A stretch of 64,000 nucleotides of DNA from Pseudomonas brassicacearum (GTDB taxonomy: Bacteria > Pseudomonadota > Gammaproteobacteria > Pseudomonadales > Pseudomonadaceae): NCBI RefSeq assembly GCF_000585995.1, contig NZ_CP007410.1, positions 5,568,501 through 5,632,500 on the forward strand, read 5' to 3'. Positions 39,385 to 48,842 of the stretch are shown here, piece after piece (position 1 is the first letter of the stretch; each line of letters starts with the position of its first letter). Made by a program: the position numbers and the translations under genes. Under the pieces are notes generated by a model. The model was not told the DNA's origin and searched no databases. It saw nothing but the letters and a program-made list of their open reading frames with translations.

Positions 39385-41448
39385 ATGGGCATGCAGGCTT
39401 TTCTATCACCGGGAATCGGATTGCTGGGACGTTTCGGCTTCGCCCGTAAATTCCAGTTGTTATTCCTGCTTTTCATCCTGCCGCTCATGGGCAGCCTATG
39501 GCTCATTGGCCAGGACTATCGCGACAAGCTCAGCCTGATTTCCGGGGAACGCGCTGGCGTGCGCCAGTTGCTGGCCCTGGATAACCTGGACAACCTGCTC
39601 ACCGCCCAGCGCAACCGTGCGGCCCGTTGGCGCGCCACGGAAACCAATCGCCAGCCAACGCCCGCGACGCTGTCGGCGATGGCGGCTTTCGATGCCGTGC
39701 AACCGGCCCTCAACCAGGCCGCCAATGACCTGGGCGCCACCTTGCAAACCGAAGGTGCCGAAGCCGATACCCTCGCCCGCTATCAAACCCTGCAGACCAG
39801 CCTCAATGGCCTGGACTCAAAAAGCCTGGGCGCCGTGGGCTGGTGGCCAGACGGTTATGACCGTTTCACCGCCGCCCTGAGCGCGCTGCAAGCCTTGCGC
39901 GAACAGATCGTCATGGACAATCGCCTGACCCTCGCTTCCTGGCTGGAAACCTACCTGCTGACCCAGATATCCACCCAGCAGACGCCGGACCTGATCGAAC
40001 GGGTTGGCCGCCTGGCCAGTGTCGGCCAGGCCTCCGTAGTGTCGGGTCAGTTCACCCTGCAGAGCCGCCTGCAATTGCGAGACCTGCGCAGCCGTATTGG
40101 TGATGCCCGGGATCAACTGGTCAAGACCGGCGCCCTGCTGAAAACGCGTCTGCCCAATGAACTGCAAACCTGGGCCGGGCAATTCCAAGACAGCCTCGAT
40201 CATCTGGATGCCGGCCTTAAAGTGCTGGATGACGGCGTGTTCGGCGGCTCCATCAATCTCAAGCCGCAAGATTTCGAAACCCACCTCGATGCCCTCCTGA
40301 GCAACCTGGCCACGCTGCGCCAACAATCCCTGGTGGCCTTGGATACACGACTGGACCACTACCACGGCTCGGCGATCCGCCAGTTCACGCTGGTGGCGAC
40401 GGTGCTCGGCTGCCTGGTATTGGCCGCGCTGTACCTCTTTATCTGCCTGCAAGCGTCCATCCGCCGCAGCGCCAGCGGCATCACTCTGCTGGCCGAGGCC
40501 TTGCGGGACGGGAACCTGAGCTTGCAAGTGCCGGTTCATGGGCGTGACGAGCTGGCGGCCATCAGTACCGCCCTCAATGTCGCCGTGGTGCAGTTGCGCA
40601 ACAGCCTGCTGGGGGTGGACCACGAAACGTTGCAACTGAGCAATGCCGTGCGCACCCTCAATACGCATTCCAATGGCGCCCTGGGCGAGGTCGAAGCGCA
40701 GCAGATGCAGATCAGCCAGATCGCGGCCGCCGCAACGCAACTGGCCGCTACGTCTCAAGGTGTGGCAAGAAGCTGCGAACAGGCATCCGACAGCGCCCAG
40801 CAAACCCGGCGCATCGCCGCCGACAGCAGCCGCGATAGCCAGCGCACCACGGCGAGCATCCAGCAGCTCAACCAGCGTCTCAACGAGACCGCCGCCGCAC
40901 TGGGCCGGGTCAGCGAACAGGGGCAGCAAATCCAACTGGTGGTCGACACCATCCGTGGCGTGGCCGAGCAGACCAACCTACTGGCCCTCAACGCCGCCAT
41001 CGAAGCTGCTCGCGCCGGGGAACAGGGGCGTGGTTTCGCGGTAGTGGCCGATGAAGTACGCAGCCTGTCGCAACGCACCCAGTCCTCCACCCAGCAGATT
41101 GCCGGCACCGTCGACAGCCTGCGCGCCACGGTCAATGAAGCGGTCAGCCTGATGGAAGCCGCCTGCGGCCAGGCTCAGATCGACGCGCAAGCCGTCACTG
41201 GCCTTGGTGAACGCCTGGGAGAAATCGCCAGCGCGGTGCAAAGCGTCACCGATACCCTGGCGCAGATCGCTACCGCAGTGGATGAACAAGCCAGTACAGC
41301 CGATGAGGTCAGCGGCAATATCCAGCAGGTCGATCAGGCGGCCATGCGCTTGCTTGATGGCGCACGGGCCGTGAACCTGGCGGCGGATACCCTGAGCAAG
41401 GGAAGCCAGGCCTTGAGTGCCAATACGGGGAGATTTCAACTCGGTTGA
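39385..41448 (+). CDS. Methyl-accepting chemotaxis protein with long helical sensor
   Basis: This 687-residue receptor has a first membrane helix at about residues 23-43 (FLLFILPLMGSLWLI) and a ~300-residue periplasmic region that is Leu/Ala/Gln rich and helical. A second membrane helix (VATVLGCLVLAALYLFICL) and an MCP signalling domain with [20 protein letters not shown] follow. The length and helicity of the sensor resemble helical bimodular (HBM) domains that bind organic acids, an inference from layout only. A second in-frame ATG at 39391 is possible. Confidence 0.92.
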   Translation: MGMQAFLSPGIGLLGRFGFARKFQLLFLLFILPLMGSLWLIGQDYRDKLSLISGERAGVRQLLALDNLDNLLTAQRNRAARWRATETNRQPTPATLSAMAAFDAVQPALNQAANDLGATLQTEGAEADTLARYQTLQTSLNGLDSKSLGAVGWWPDGYDRFTAALSALQALREQIVMDNRLTLASWLETYLLTQISTQQTPDLIERVGRLASVGQASVVSGQFTLQSRLQLRDLRSRIGDARDQLVKTGALLKTRLPNELQTWAGQFQDSLDHLDAGLKVLDDGVFGGSINLKPQDFETHLDALLSNLATLRQQSLVALDTRLDHYHGSAIRQFTLVATVLGCLVLAALYLFICLQASIRRSASGITLLAEALRDGNLSLQVPVHGRDELAAISTALNVAVVQLRNSLLGVDHETLQLSNAVRTLNTHSNGALGEVEAQQMQISQIAAAATQLAATSQGVARSCEQASDSAQQTRRIAADSSRDSQRTTASIQQLNQRLNETAAALGRVSEQGQQIQLVVDTIRGVAEQTNLLALNAAIEAARAGEQGRGFAVVADEVRSLSQRTQSSTQQIAGTVDSLRATVNEAVSLMEAACGQAQIDAQAVTGLGERLGEIASAVQSVTDTLAQIATAVDEQASTADEVSGNIQQVDQAAMRLLDGARAVNLAADTLSKGSQALSANTGRFQLG

Positions 41449-41511
41449 AGGGCATTTGCAGCGAGGATGGATAAGCGGTTGAAAGCGCAGAGAAATATTT
41501 CAGATTTACGC

Positions 41512-41540
41512 TTGACACATCTTCGCTAGCGGCGAATAAT
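41512..41540 (+). promoter_or_regulatory. Strong sigma-70 promoter of tRNA-Met
   Basis: TTGACA (41512-41517), a 17-base spacer, and AATAAT (41535-41540, five of six matches to TATAAT) lie 11 bases before the tRNA 5' end. A GC-rich GCGCGCC discriminator, typical of stringently controlled stable-RNA promoters, follows. Confidence 0.85.
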
Positions 41541-41551
41541 GCGCGCCACTT

Positions 41552-41628
41552 GGCTACATAGCTCAGTTGGTTAGAGCATAGCATTCATAATGCTGGGGTC
41601 CGGGGTTCAAGTCCCTGTGTAGCCACCA
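41552..41628 (+). tRNA. tRNA-Met (anticodon CAT, elongator type)
   Basis: This is a 77-base tRNA with acceptor GGCTACA/TGTAGCC, D arm AGCTCAGTTGGTTAGAGC, an anticodon loop TTCATAA with CAT at 34-36, a T arm with GGTTCAAGTCC, and an encoded CCA. The first acceptor base pair G-C (not the C-A mismatch of initiators) indicates elongator Met. A tRNA-Ile(CAU) read by TilS cannot be fully excluded by eye. Confidence 0.93.
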
Positions 41629-41635
41629 AGTACTA

Positions 41636-41667
41636 AAAACGGCTTATCGAAAGATAAGCCGTTTTTT
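41636..41667 (+). terminator. Rho-independent terminator after tRNA-Met
   Basis: AAAACGGCTTATC and GATAAGCCGTTTT form a long perfect stem with a short GAAA loop and a run of seven T. It begins eight bases after the tRNA. Confidence 0.95.
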
Positions 41668-41810
41668 TATGCCTCGAGAAAAGGACTCCTGCCCTTTAGG
41701 ACCCGACCAGCCTGACCACCGGGCTTTGCCCTGGCTCGTGTTGATTTGCGCCCGGCGCCTCGCATCGCTACAGTCGTTCTCCATACCCCAGGCCACGGAT
41801 GGAGCGACAC

Positions 41811-43652
41811 ATGCTTGCAAATCTGAAACCGAACCTTCATTGCCTGTCAGCCGTTTCGCTACTGGCTGTCGCTCTAACACTCGCTGCCTGTAAGGCCCCA
41901 CCCTCCTCCTCCACGACACCGGCATTGCCCGCCCCACCGGAGGTCGTCTCCGGTTTCCGTACCGATCTGCAGACCCGCTACGCCGACAAACACATGGCGG
42001 CAGCGGCCAACCCGCTGGCGGCCGAGGCCGGGCGGGAGATGTTGCGGCGCGGAGGCTCGGCCATCGACGCAGCCATTGCGATGCAGGCCGTGCTGACCCT
42101 GGTGGAGCCGCAATCCTCCGGCATCGGCGGTGGTGCATTTATTGTGTTGTGGGACGGCAAAGCCGTGAGCACTTATGACGGGCGCGAAACGGCACCGGCT
42201 GGCGCTACCGAAAGACTTTTCCTGCAAGCTGACGGCAAACCTATGTCCTTTACGGCCGCGCAGATCGGTGGTCGTTCCGTGGGAACCCCGGGGGTGCTGC
42301 GCGGGCTGGAACTGGCCCATCGCAAACATGGCCGCCTCAAATGGGCGACGCTGTTCGAGCCAGCCATCGCGCTGTCGGAACAAGGCTTCGCGATCTCGCC
42401 CAGACTGCACTCGCTGATCGCCGCCGACCCGTCCTTGCCGGGCTCGCCAGACATGGCGGCTTACTTTCTCAATGCCGACGGGAGCCCGAAGGCGGTTGGC
42501 ACCGTGTTGAAAAATCCAGCATTGGCCGGCGTGCTCAAACGCATCGCCAACGAAGGTCCCGACGCCTTGTACAAAGGGCCGGTTGCCGAGGAGATCGTCG
42601 CCAAGGTGCAAGGCCACGCCAACCCCGGTAGCCTTTCGCTGAACGACCTCCAGGGCTACACCGCGCGGGAACGCGCACCGCTGTGCACCGACTACAAGCG
42701 CTGGCAAGTCTGCGGCATGCCACCACCGTCTTCGGGCGGGGTTGCCGTGGCGCAAATCCTCGGGACATTGCAGGCCCTGGAACAGCGCGATAGCCACGCA
42801 GCCCTCGCGCCCTTGAAACCCGTCAAGACCGCGAAGCCCGCCGGTATTGAACCCGCCCCCGAAGCGGTGCACCTGATCGCCGAAGCCGAGCGGCTGGCCT
42901 ACGCCGACCGCGCCCAATACATTGCCGACCCCAATTTTGTAGCCGTACCGCTCAAAGGCCTGGTCGACTCAGGGTATCTGGCCAGCCGCGCCAGCCTGAT
43001 CGGCCCTCGTAGCATGGGCGTCGCCAAGCCCGGCACACCACCGGGCATCCAGGTGGCTTACGCCCCAGACCGTTCTCCCCTGCGTATTTCCACCTCGCAA
43101 GTGGTGGCCGTGGACGACCAGGGTGGCGCCGTGTCCATGACCACGACGGTGGAGTCGGCGTTCGGCTCACACTTGATGGTCCAGGGCTTCATGCTCAACA
43201 ACCAGATGACCGACTTCTCGTTCATTCCCGAAGAGAATGGGCAAAAAGTCGCCAACCGCGTCGAACCCGGCAAACGCCCGCGCTCCTCCATGGCACCGAC
43301 GCTGATCTTCGATCGCCGGGGTGAACTGGTGGCTGCTGTTGGCTCCCCCGGCGGCTCTCAGATCATCGAATACGTCGCCAAGTCAGTGATTGGCCTGCTG
43401 GATTGGGACCTGGACCCGCAAACCGCCATCAATCTTCCCAACTTCGGCAGCCGCAACGGCCCCACCGAACTGGAACAGGGCCAGTTCAGCCCGGCGCTGA
43501 TCCAGGCGCTGAAAGACAAAGGCCATGCGGTGAGCGAAGTTGATATGACCAGCGGCACCCAGGCGATTGTCCGGATGCGCGATGCCCAAGGGAAAACCTC
43601 ACTGGCTGGCGGGGCGGATCCACGGCGCGAGGGTCAAGCGCTGGGGGATTGA
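41811..43652 (+). CDS. ggt: Gamma-glutamyltransferase (lipoprotein form)
   Basis: This 613-residue enzyme cleaves the gamma-glutamyl bond of glutathione and transfers it to water or amino acids. A lipoprotein-like signal (VALTLAACKAP) suggests envelope anchoring. The autoprocessing site is in VSMTTTVESAFG, where the small-subunit N-terminal Thr is exposed. The family features MQAVLTLVEPQSSGIGGGAF and AVGSPGGSQI are clear. ATG 41811 is chosen because a GGAG lies six bases before it; ATG 41799 is also in frame. Confidence 0.93.
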   Translation: MLANLKPNLHCLSAVSLLAVALTLAACKAPPSSSTTPALPAPPEVVSGFRTDLQTRYADKHMAAAANPLAAEAGREMLRRGGSAIDAAIAMQAVLTLVEPQSSGIGGGAFIVLWDGKAVSTYDGRETAPAGATERLFLQADGKPMSFTAAQIGGRSVGTPGVLRGLELAHRKHGRLKWATLFEPAIALSEQGFAISPRLHSLIAADPSLPGSPDMAAYFLNADGSPKAVGTVLKNPALAGVLKRIANEGPDALYKGPVAEEIVAKVQGHANPGSLSLNDLQGYTARERAPLCTDYKRWQVCGMPPPSSGGVAVAQILGTLQALEQRDSHAALAPLKPVKTAKPAGIEPAPEAVHLIAEAERLAYADRAQYIADPNFVAVPLKGLVDSGYLASRASLIGPRSMGVAKPGTPPGIQVAYAPDRSPLRISTSQVVAVDDQGGAVSMTTTVESAFGSHLMVQGFMLNNQMTDFSFIPEENGQKVANRVEPGKRPRSSMAPTLIFDRRGELVAAVGSPGGSQIIEYVAKSVIGLLDWDLDPQTAINLPNFGSRNGPTELEQGQFSPALIQALKDKGHAVSEVDMTSGTQAIVRMRDAQGKTSLAGGADPRREGQALGD

Positions 43653-43867
43653 TCAACCTCGCCCTGGGGCTGATAGACCAGCAGATCGCCGGGCTGACAT
43701 TGCAGATAACTGCAAATGGCTTCGAGGGTCGCCAGGCGTATGCCCTTGACCTTTCCTTACTTGAGCAAGGAAAGGTTGGCTTCAGTAATACCTATGGCGG
43801 CGGCAAGGTCCTTGGATTTGACCTTGCGCGTCGCCGGCATTACATCAAGTTGGATCACGATAGGCAT
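43634..43867 (-). pseudogene. XRE-family (Cro/CI-like) regulator with an internal stop
   Basis: Read from ATG 43867 on the minus strand, the frame gives a small helix-turn-helix protein starting MPIVIQLDVMPATRKVKSKD. It reaches ...AIGITEANLSLLK, then TAA at 43759-43757, and continues in the same frame as GKVKGIRLATLEAICSYLQC and PGDLLVYQ to TGA at 43634. Intact relatives usually have LSLLKQGKVKG, so a single C-to-T change (CAA to TAA) at codon 37 explains the break. The full frame would be 77 residues. It overlaps the 3' end of ggt by 19 bases. Confidence 0.85.
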
Positions 43868-43901
43868 GAATTAATATGTAAAAAACAATAATTAACTGAG
43901 C

Positions 43902-45218
43902 TTAGGTTGATAACTGATTGGCAAACTGACTCACCGCATCGACCACTTTCTTCGCCCCGTCCTGGATCTCGACGATCACCGTCCCCGCTTCGGCTGCCAG
44001 GGCCAGGCCCTGTTCGGCCTGGTGCTGGCCGTCGGTCATCAGCGCCACGGCGTTACGAGCCATGTCCTGGTTCTGGCGGACCACGCCGACGATTTCATCG
44101 GTCGCCTGGCTGGTACGCGATGCCAGTTGCCGCACTTCATCGGCCACCACCGCGAAGCCGCGGCCCTGCTCTCCGGCCCGGGCCGCCTCAATAGCCGCGT
44201 TGAGTGCCAGCAGGTTGGTCTGTTCGGCGATGCCGCTGATGGTCTTGACGATGGTGCCGATGACCTGGGATTGCTCATTCAGTGCCTCGATCCCTTCGCC
44301 GGCGGTCTGCATGTGCCGGGCCAGGTCGTGCATCACCTCCACCGCCTGAGTCACCACAGTGGTCCCGCGCTGGGCGCAACTGTCGGTTTGCAATGAGGTG
44401 CTGTAGGCAATGTTGGCCGCCTCGGCGACGGCTTTTTCCTGGTTGACCTGGTCAGTGATGTTCGTGGCGAACTTCACCACTTTATACAGTCGCTCGTTGG
44501 CATCGACCACCGGGTTGTAGGATGCCTCCAGCCAGACCTCGCGACCGTTGCTGTCGATACGCTTGAAGCGTCCGGCCACGAACTCGCCGCTGTTCAGGCG
44601 CTGCCAAAACTGCTGATAGGCCACGCTGTTGTACTCTTCGGGCTCGCAAAACGTGCGGTGATGTTTGCCCTTGATCTGCGCCAGGCTGTAACCCATGGCA
44701 TTGAGGAAGCGATCATTGGCCGTCAATACGTGGCCGCCCAGGTCGAATTCGATCACCGCCGTCGAACGCACCAACGCCCCGATGAGGTTTTCGTGCTCGC
44801 GAGAGCCCTCGATGGTGCGGGTCAGGTCGTTGGAATACATTGAAAAGTAGCGGATTCGCCCGTCCGCAGCCCGTACTGGCTGCAGGATCGACCGCAGCCA
44901 GGCTTCCTGGCCATTGCCTCGCACCAGGCGCACGGCGCCGGAGAAATGCTCACCACGGGTCAGCGCCGACTTGAAGCGAAGCTGGAACTCGTTGGATTTC
45001 AGGTAAGCCGGAACAAGATCCTCGACAGATCGGCCAATCAGGTCCTGGCTCTTGTAGTGCATTTCGTCGAGAAAATTCTGATTGACCGTTTGCACACGTC
45101 CATCGGCATCCAGCGTGAGTGCCAGCATTTCGCGGTCCAGGCTTTCTTTTACTTGCATGAGACTGGACAGTTCTTGGCGAAGAGCCGACAGCTCCTGCTT
45201 CAAGCGATTGTTGAACAT
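43902..45218 (-). CDS. Soluble PAS-PAS chemoreceptor (BdlA-like)
   Basis: This 438-residue protein has no membrane helix. It has an N-terminal coiled coil and two PAS domains (about residues 35-145, and 155-270 with the PAC-like [13 protein letters not shown]). A short MCP signalling domain with [20 protein letters not shown] follows. This is the layout of BdlA, the P. aeruginosa biofilm-dispersion protein, and of some Aer-type energy sensors. ATG 45218 is preferred because GGAG lies seven bases upstream. A redox or small-molecule cofactor in the PAS domains is likely but not visible. Confidence 0.9.
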   Translation of the reverse strand: MFNNRLKQELSALRQELSSLMQVKESLDREMLALTLDADGRVQTVNQNFLDEMHYKSQDLIGRSVEDLVPAYLKSNEFQLRFKSALTRGEHFSGAVRLVRGNGQEAWLRSILQPVRAADGRIRYFSMYSNDLTRTIEGSREHENLIGALVRSTAVIEFDLGGHVLTANDRFLNAMGYSLAQIKGKHHRTFCEPEEYNSVAYQQFWQRLNSGEFVAGRFKRIDSNGREVWLEASYNPVVDANERLYKVVKFATNITDQVNQEKAVAEAANIAYSTSLQTDSCAQRGTTVVTQAVEVMHDLARHMQTAGEGIEALNEQSQVIGTIVKTISGIAEQTNLLALNAAIEAARAGEQGRGFAVVADEVRQLASRTSQATDEIVGVVRQNQDMARNAVALMTDGQHQAEQGLALAAEAGTVIVEIQDGAKKVVDAVSQFANQLST

Positions 45219-45432
45219 GGGCATGCTCCGGCAGGCAGGAGAGACAAGTGGCTTGTTTCTTTGCCATCGGCACGGCATTTTTTTTCTGAAGAGCCCACGC
45301 GTCGGCCTGGAAAATAATCACGGGCGCGTTCGAACCCTGATAAGCCTCCCATGGTCACTGGATTGCTCTACTGTTGACGCTTGAAGCCTTGCCGCTACGC
45401 ATACCCATAACCATAAAAACGAGGTAATTGCC

Positions 45433-46851
45433 GTGACCACCGACATCGAAGACAGCCGTTCCGCCCGATTTGCCTTGCGCTGCTCCAGTTTTGCCGAGCG
45501 CTGGTTCCCCGACTCCTGGGTGTTTGCCGCGCTGGCGGTGCTGGTGGTGGCGCTGGCGACGCAATTGATCGGCGCCACGCCCACGGCAGCGGCCATGGCG
45601 TTCGGCGATGGTTTCTGGAGCCTGATCCCGTTCACCATGCAAATGGCCTTCGTGGTGATCGGCGGTTACGTGGTCGCCAGTTCACCGCCGGCCGTCAAGC
45701 TGATTGATCGTCTGGCGCGTATCCCGAAGAACGGCCGCTCAGCAGTGGCCTGGGTGGCGCTGATCTCCATGGTCGCGTCGTTGCTCAACTGGGGCCTGTC
45801 GCTGGTGTTTGGCGGTTTGCTGGTACGGGCCCTCGCCCGTCGCACCGACCTGAAGATGGATTATCGCGCCGCCGGTGCCGCGGCTTACCTTGGCCTGGGT
45901 GCGGTGTGGGCCCTGGGGTTGTCTTCGTCGGCCGCGCAATTGCAGGCCAACCCGGCCAGCCTGCCGCCATCGATCCTGTCGATCACCGGCGTCATTCCTT
46001 TCACCCAAACCATTTTTCTCTGGCAGTCCGGAGTGATGTTGCTGGCGCTGATCGTCATCTCATTGATCATCGCCTACGCCACTGCACCTGGGCCTAACAG
46101 CGCCCGGGATGCCGCCGCCTGCGGGATCGATCCCAGTTTCAGCATGCCGGCACTGCAGCCACGTACCCGTCCCGGGGAATGGCTGGAACACAGCCCGCTG
46201 CTGACCATCGCCCTGGTGCTGCTGGCCGCCGGCTGGCTGTTCCACGAGTTCTCGACCAAACCGGCAATCAGCGCCATCTCCGGGCTCAATACCTACAACT
46301 TCCTGTTCCTGATGCTCGGTGCGTTGCTGCACTGGCGGCCGCGCAGTTTTCTGGATGCCGTGGCCCGTGCGGTGCCGACCACTACGGGCGTCTTGATCCA
46401 GTTCCCGCTGTACGGCTCGATCGCTGCGTTGCTGACCACGGTCAAGGGCAGCGACGCCCAGACACTGGCCCACCACATCTCGACCTTTTTCGTACAGATT
46501 GCGTCCCATGACACCTACGCCCTGTTGATGGGCGTTTATTCGGCGGTACTGGGCTTCTTCATTCCCTCCGGCGGGGGCAAGTGGATTATTGAAGCGCCCT
46601 ACGTCATGCAGGTCGCCAACGACCTTAACTATCACCTGGGCTGGGCGGTACAGATCTATAACGCCGCCGAAGCGCTGCCGAACCTCATCAATCCGTTCTA
46701 CATGCTGCCGTTGCTCGGCGTCCTGGGGCTGAAGGCCAGGGACCTGATCGGTTTCTCCTTCGTACAGTTGCTGGTGCATACGCCACTGGTGCTGGCATTG
46801 CTGTGGGCGCTGGGGAAGACATTGACTTATTTGCCGCCAGTGATGCCATAA
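45433..46851 (+). CDS. atoE: AtoE-type short-chain fatty acid transporter
   Basis: This 472-residue membrane protein has about 12 hydrophobic segments and the AtoE/TIGR00366 sequences LNWGLSLVFGG, FFIPSGGGKWIIEAPY and a conserved N-terminal WFPDSWVFAALAV. It probably imports short-chain fatty acids such as acetoacetate or butyrate. The start is GTG 45433 after a GAGG. No ato catabolic genes are adjacent, so the physiological substrate is uncertain. A terminator follows directly. Confidence 0.88.
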   Translation: MTTDIEDSRSARFALRCSSFAERWFPDSWVFAALAVLVVALATQLIGATPTAAAMAFGDGFWSLIPFTMQMAFVVIGGYVVASSPPAVKLIDRLARIPKNGRSAVAWVALISMVASLLNWGLSLVFGGLLVRALARRTDLKMDYRAAGAAAYLGLGAVWALGLSSSAAQLQANPASLPPSILSITGVIPFTQTIFLWQSGVMLLALIVISLIIAYATAPGPNSARDAAACGIDPSFSMPALQPRTRPGEWLEHSPLLTIALVLLAAGWLFHEFSTKPAISAISGLNTYNFLFLMLGALLHWRPRSFLDAVARAVPTTTGVLIQFPLYGSIAALLTTVKGSDAQTLAHHISTFFVQIASHDTYALLMGVYSAVLGFFIPSGGGKWIIEAPYVMQVANDLNYHLGWAVQIYNAAEALPNLINPFYMLPLLGVLGLKARDLIGFSFVQLLVHTPLVLALLWALGKTLTYLPPVMP

Positions 46852-46857
46852 AGCCAT

Positions 46858-46893
46858 AAAAAAGGGCCGATATATCCGTCGGCCCACTTTTTC
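46858..46893 (+). terminator. Rho-independent terminator after atoE
   Basis: AAAAAGGGCCGA and TCGGCCCACTTTTT form a GC stem with a TATATCCG loop and a T-run. It begins about eight bases after the stop. Confidence 0.88.
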
Positions 46894-46963
46894 TTCGGCT
46901 CGGACTGTTTCAGTATGGCAACACCCTGTTTCGAGGGGCCCACACGCTGAAAAGGATCTGAGC

Positions 46964-48124
46964 ATGTCCAAACTTGCCGTATTTTCTCTAGCCGCCCTGG
47001 CCTTCAGTGCCACCGCCCAAGCCGCCGACATCGACGTACAGCTGGGCAACACCGAACGCGTCACCCGCCTCTTCGCCTATCCCAACAACTGCAACGTCAT
47101 TTGCTTTCGCGACTGGACCCTGGAACAGACCGTCGAACATTACCTGACCCAAAGTGTGCAGCGCGACGGCTACAGCGCGGCCAAGGTCCGCGTCAAAAAC
47201 AACAAAGGTATCGTCTATGCCCACATCAGCGGCGTGCCGAAGAGCTATGGCCAACCACTGACCGCACTGCTCAACGCCGGGGACCTGGCGTACAACGGCG
47301 CCAGCAAACTCAACAGCGACAAAAAATGGTCCTACAACTGGTACCTGTTCCTGCCTCTGGGCATGGCCCTGGAAAACCGCAAGAGTGTCGAGTTACTGCA
47401 CTTCCCGCCGGATTACTCGCTGACCCAGGCCCAGGACTACCTGGAATCGGCCACCACCGATCGCTGGGCCACGCTGCTGACCGTCAACGGCATTGCCGCT
47501 GACCAGACGCCGGCCTACCAGACCATCATCGACATCGCGCCCATCGCCGCGCCGTCCAATGCTGGCCAGACGCTGGAGGGGCTCTACGGCTACTTCAACG
47601 ATTATCAGACCACCATGGTCAAGCAAGTCAGCCAGACCGCCAGCGGGGCCGCGCTGCCGATGGTGGCCTTCGGCGCGCCCGTGCGGAACTGGATCAAGAC
47701 CCAGTACGGCCAGACGGTGGGCGTGCTCGGCCTGGCGACCATCACGCCGACGGTAGGGGTCAAGGTGCCAGTGCTGGGCTCCAACCACCCGAGTTATATC
47801 TGGTACGCCGCTGATAAGGAAAACTACGACGGTGACGAAGCCAAGGCGGATGCCGCTGGCTTGAAGGTCATGGGACAGGACCTCAGCGCTGCGTGCTGGC
47901 AAGCTGGGATGGGCAGCAAGCCAGGCACCGATCCAACCACGCTGCTGAACCAATGCACGCAGACCTGGCAGGTCACGCAAAAGGAAAAGACTTGCGAGTT
48001 GTTCTACACCTCGGTTCGCAAGTTGACGCCGGAGGAAGCGACCAAGACATGCGAGACGCCAGCGATCAAGTCGCAGCTGCCGCAATTGAAAGTGCCGATG
48101 CCGTTGCCCGCCGAAGCGGTATAA
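46964..48124 (+). CDS. Exported protein of unknown function
   Basis: This 386-residue protein has a clear signal peptide (MSKLAVFSLAALAFSATAQA, cleaved before ADID). The mature protein has paired cysteines (NNCNVICF; later AACWQAG, NQCTQTW, KTCELFY and KTCETPA) that could form periplasmic disulfides. There is no domain I recognise and no membrane segment. AAGGA precedes the ATG. It is monocistronic between two terminators. Its C-terminus is Pro/Leu-rich (LPQLKVPMPLPAEAV). Confidence 0.8.
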   Translation: MSKLAVFSLAALAFSATAQAADIDVQLGNTERVTRLFAYPNNCNVICFRDWTLEQTVEHYLTQSVQRDGYSAAKVRVKNNKGIVYAHISGVPKSYGQPLTALLNAGDLAYNGASKLNSDKKWSYNWYLFLPLGMALENRKSVELLHFPPDYSLTQAQDYLESATTDRWATLLTVNGIAADQTPAYQTIIDIAPIAAPSNAGQTLEGLYGYFNDYQTTMVKQVSQTASGAALPMVAFGAPVRNWIKTQYGQTVGVLGLATITPTVGVKVPVLGSNHPSYIWYAADKENYDGDEAKADAAGLKVMGQDLSAACWQAGMGSKPGTDPTTLLNQCTQTWQVTQKEKTCELFYTSVRKLTPEEATKTCETPAIKSQLPQLKVPMPLPAEAV

Positions 48125-48134
48125 AAAACCTCGA

Positions 48135-48180
48135 GGCGCTGGCCCGCGTAAGCCTTGACTGACGCGGGAAAGCGCCTTTG
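48135..48180 (+). terminator. Long GC-rich hairpin terminator
   Basis: Nested arms GGCGCT/AGCGCC and CCCGCGT/ACGCGGG pair around a 12-base loop and are followed by TTTGG. It lies 11 bases after the exported-protein gene. The T-run is short. Confidence 0.7.
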
Positions 48181-48304
48181 GCTCCTGTCAGAGTCGACAG
48201 TAGATGGACCTCCCGACATGGGCGAAGCTATCCGGGTTTCAGCGACCGCTGGCAGGATCGCCAGTGCCAGGAAGTCGAGGTACCCATCACCGACAGGGAC
48301 CGTC

Positions 48305-48817
48305 ATGACCACATTTCTTGCAGACAAAGCCAATGCCCGGACCCGGGATGGCATTTATCCGGAGAAAGTGCTCAGCACCCGCTTGGGCTACCCGTCGGTT
48401 CGCGATTTCGAAGTGCTCAGGACAACCGATGGGCGCGGCAACGGAATCGTCGCCCGCAAGCAGTTCGCGCCCATGGAGAGGATGTGCAGGGTTTCAGGGC
48501 TTCTAGTGAGTCGACGGCGCTTGCATACGTTGCAGATCTTGCCGGACGTTCATATGTACGACCCGCGTTTCGCCGGGTTGCTGCTGCATTCGTGCAATCC
48601 GAATGTCTTCCTCGACATGAACGAACTATGGCTGTGGGCACTGACCCACATCCATGCGGGTGATTGCCTGACGATGGATTACGCCAGCACGGAGCAGAAA
48701 TTGTATCGGCAGTTTGCCTGTCGGTGCGGTTCGTCCAATTGTCACGGCTGGATTACCGGCTATGACGAACCGCCCAACGAGCAAGGGATGAAATTTCTAC
48801 AGCGCTGGCGTCATTAA
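48305..48817 (+). CDS. SET-domain protein
   Basis: This 170-residue protein matches a compact SET (lysine methyltransferase) domain: LLLHSCNPNVFLD corresponds to the NHS/CxPN motif. GDCLTMDYAST corresponds to the GExxxxDY motif, and a CxCG-like post-SET segment (ACRCGSSNCHGWITG) follows. ATG 48305 follows AGGGA; a longer frame from 48155 is unlikely. Bacterial SET proteins are scattered and probably acquired; targets are unknown. No histone-like substrate is nearby. Confidence 0.85.
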   Translation: MTTFLADKANARTRDGIYPEKVLSTRLGYPSVRDFEVLRTTDGRGNGIVARKQFAPMERMCRVSGLLVSRRRLHTLQILPDVHMYDPRFAGLLLHSCNPNVFLDMNELWLWALTHIHAGDCLTMDYASTEQKLYRQFACRCGSSNCHGWITGYDEPPNEQGMKFLQRWRH

Positions 48818-48842
48818 TGTCACCACGAGTGACGAAGCGAAC

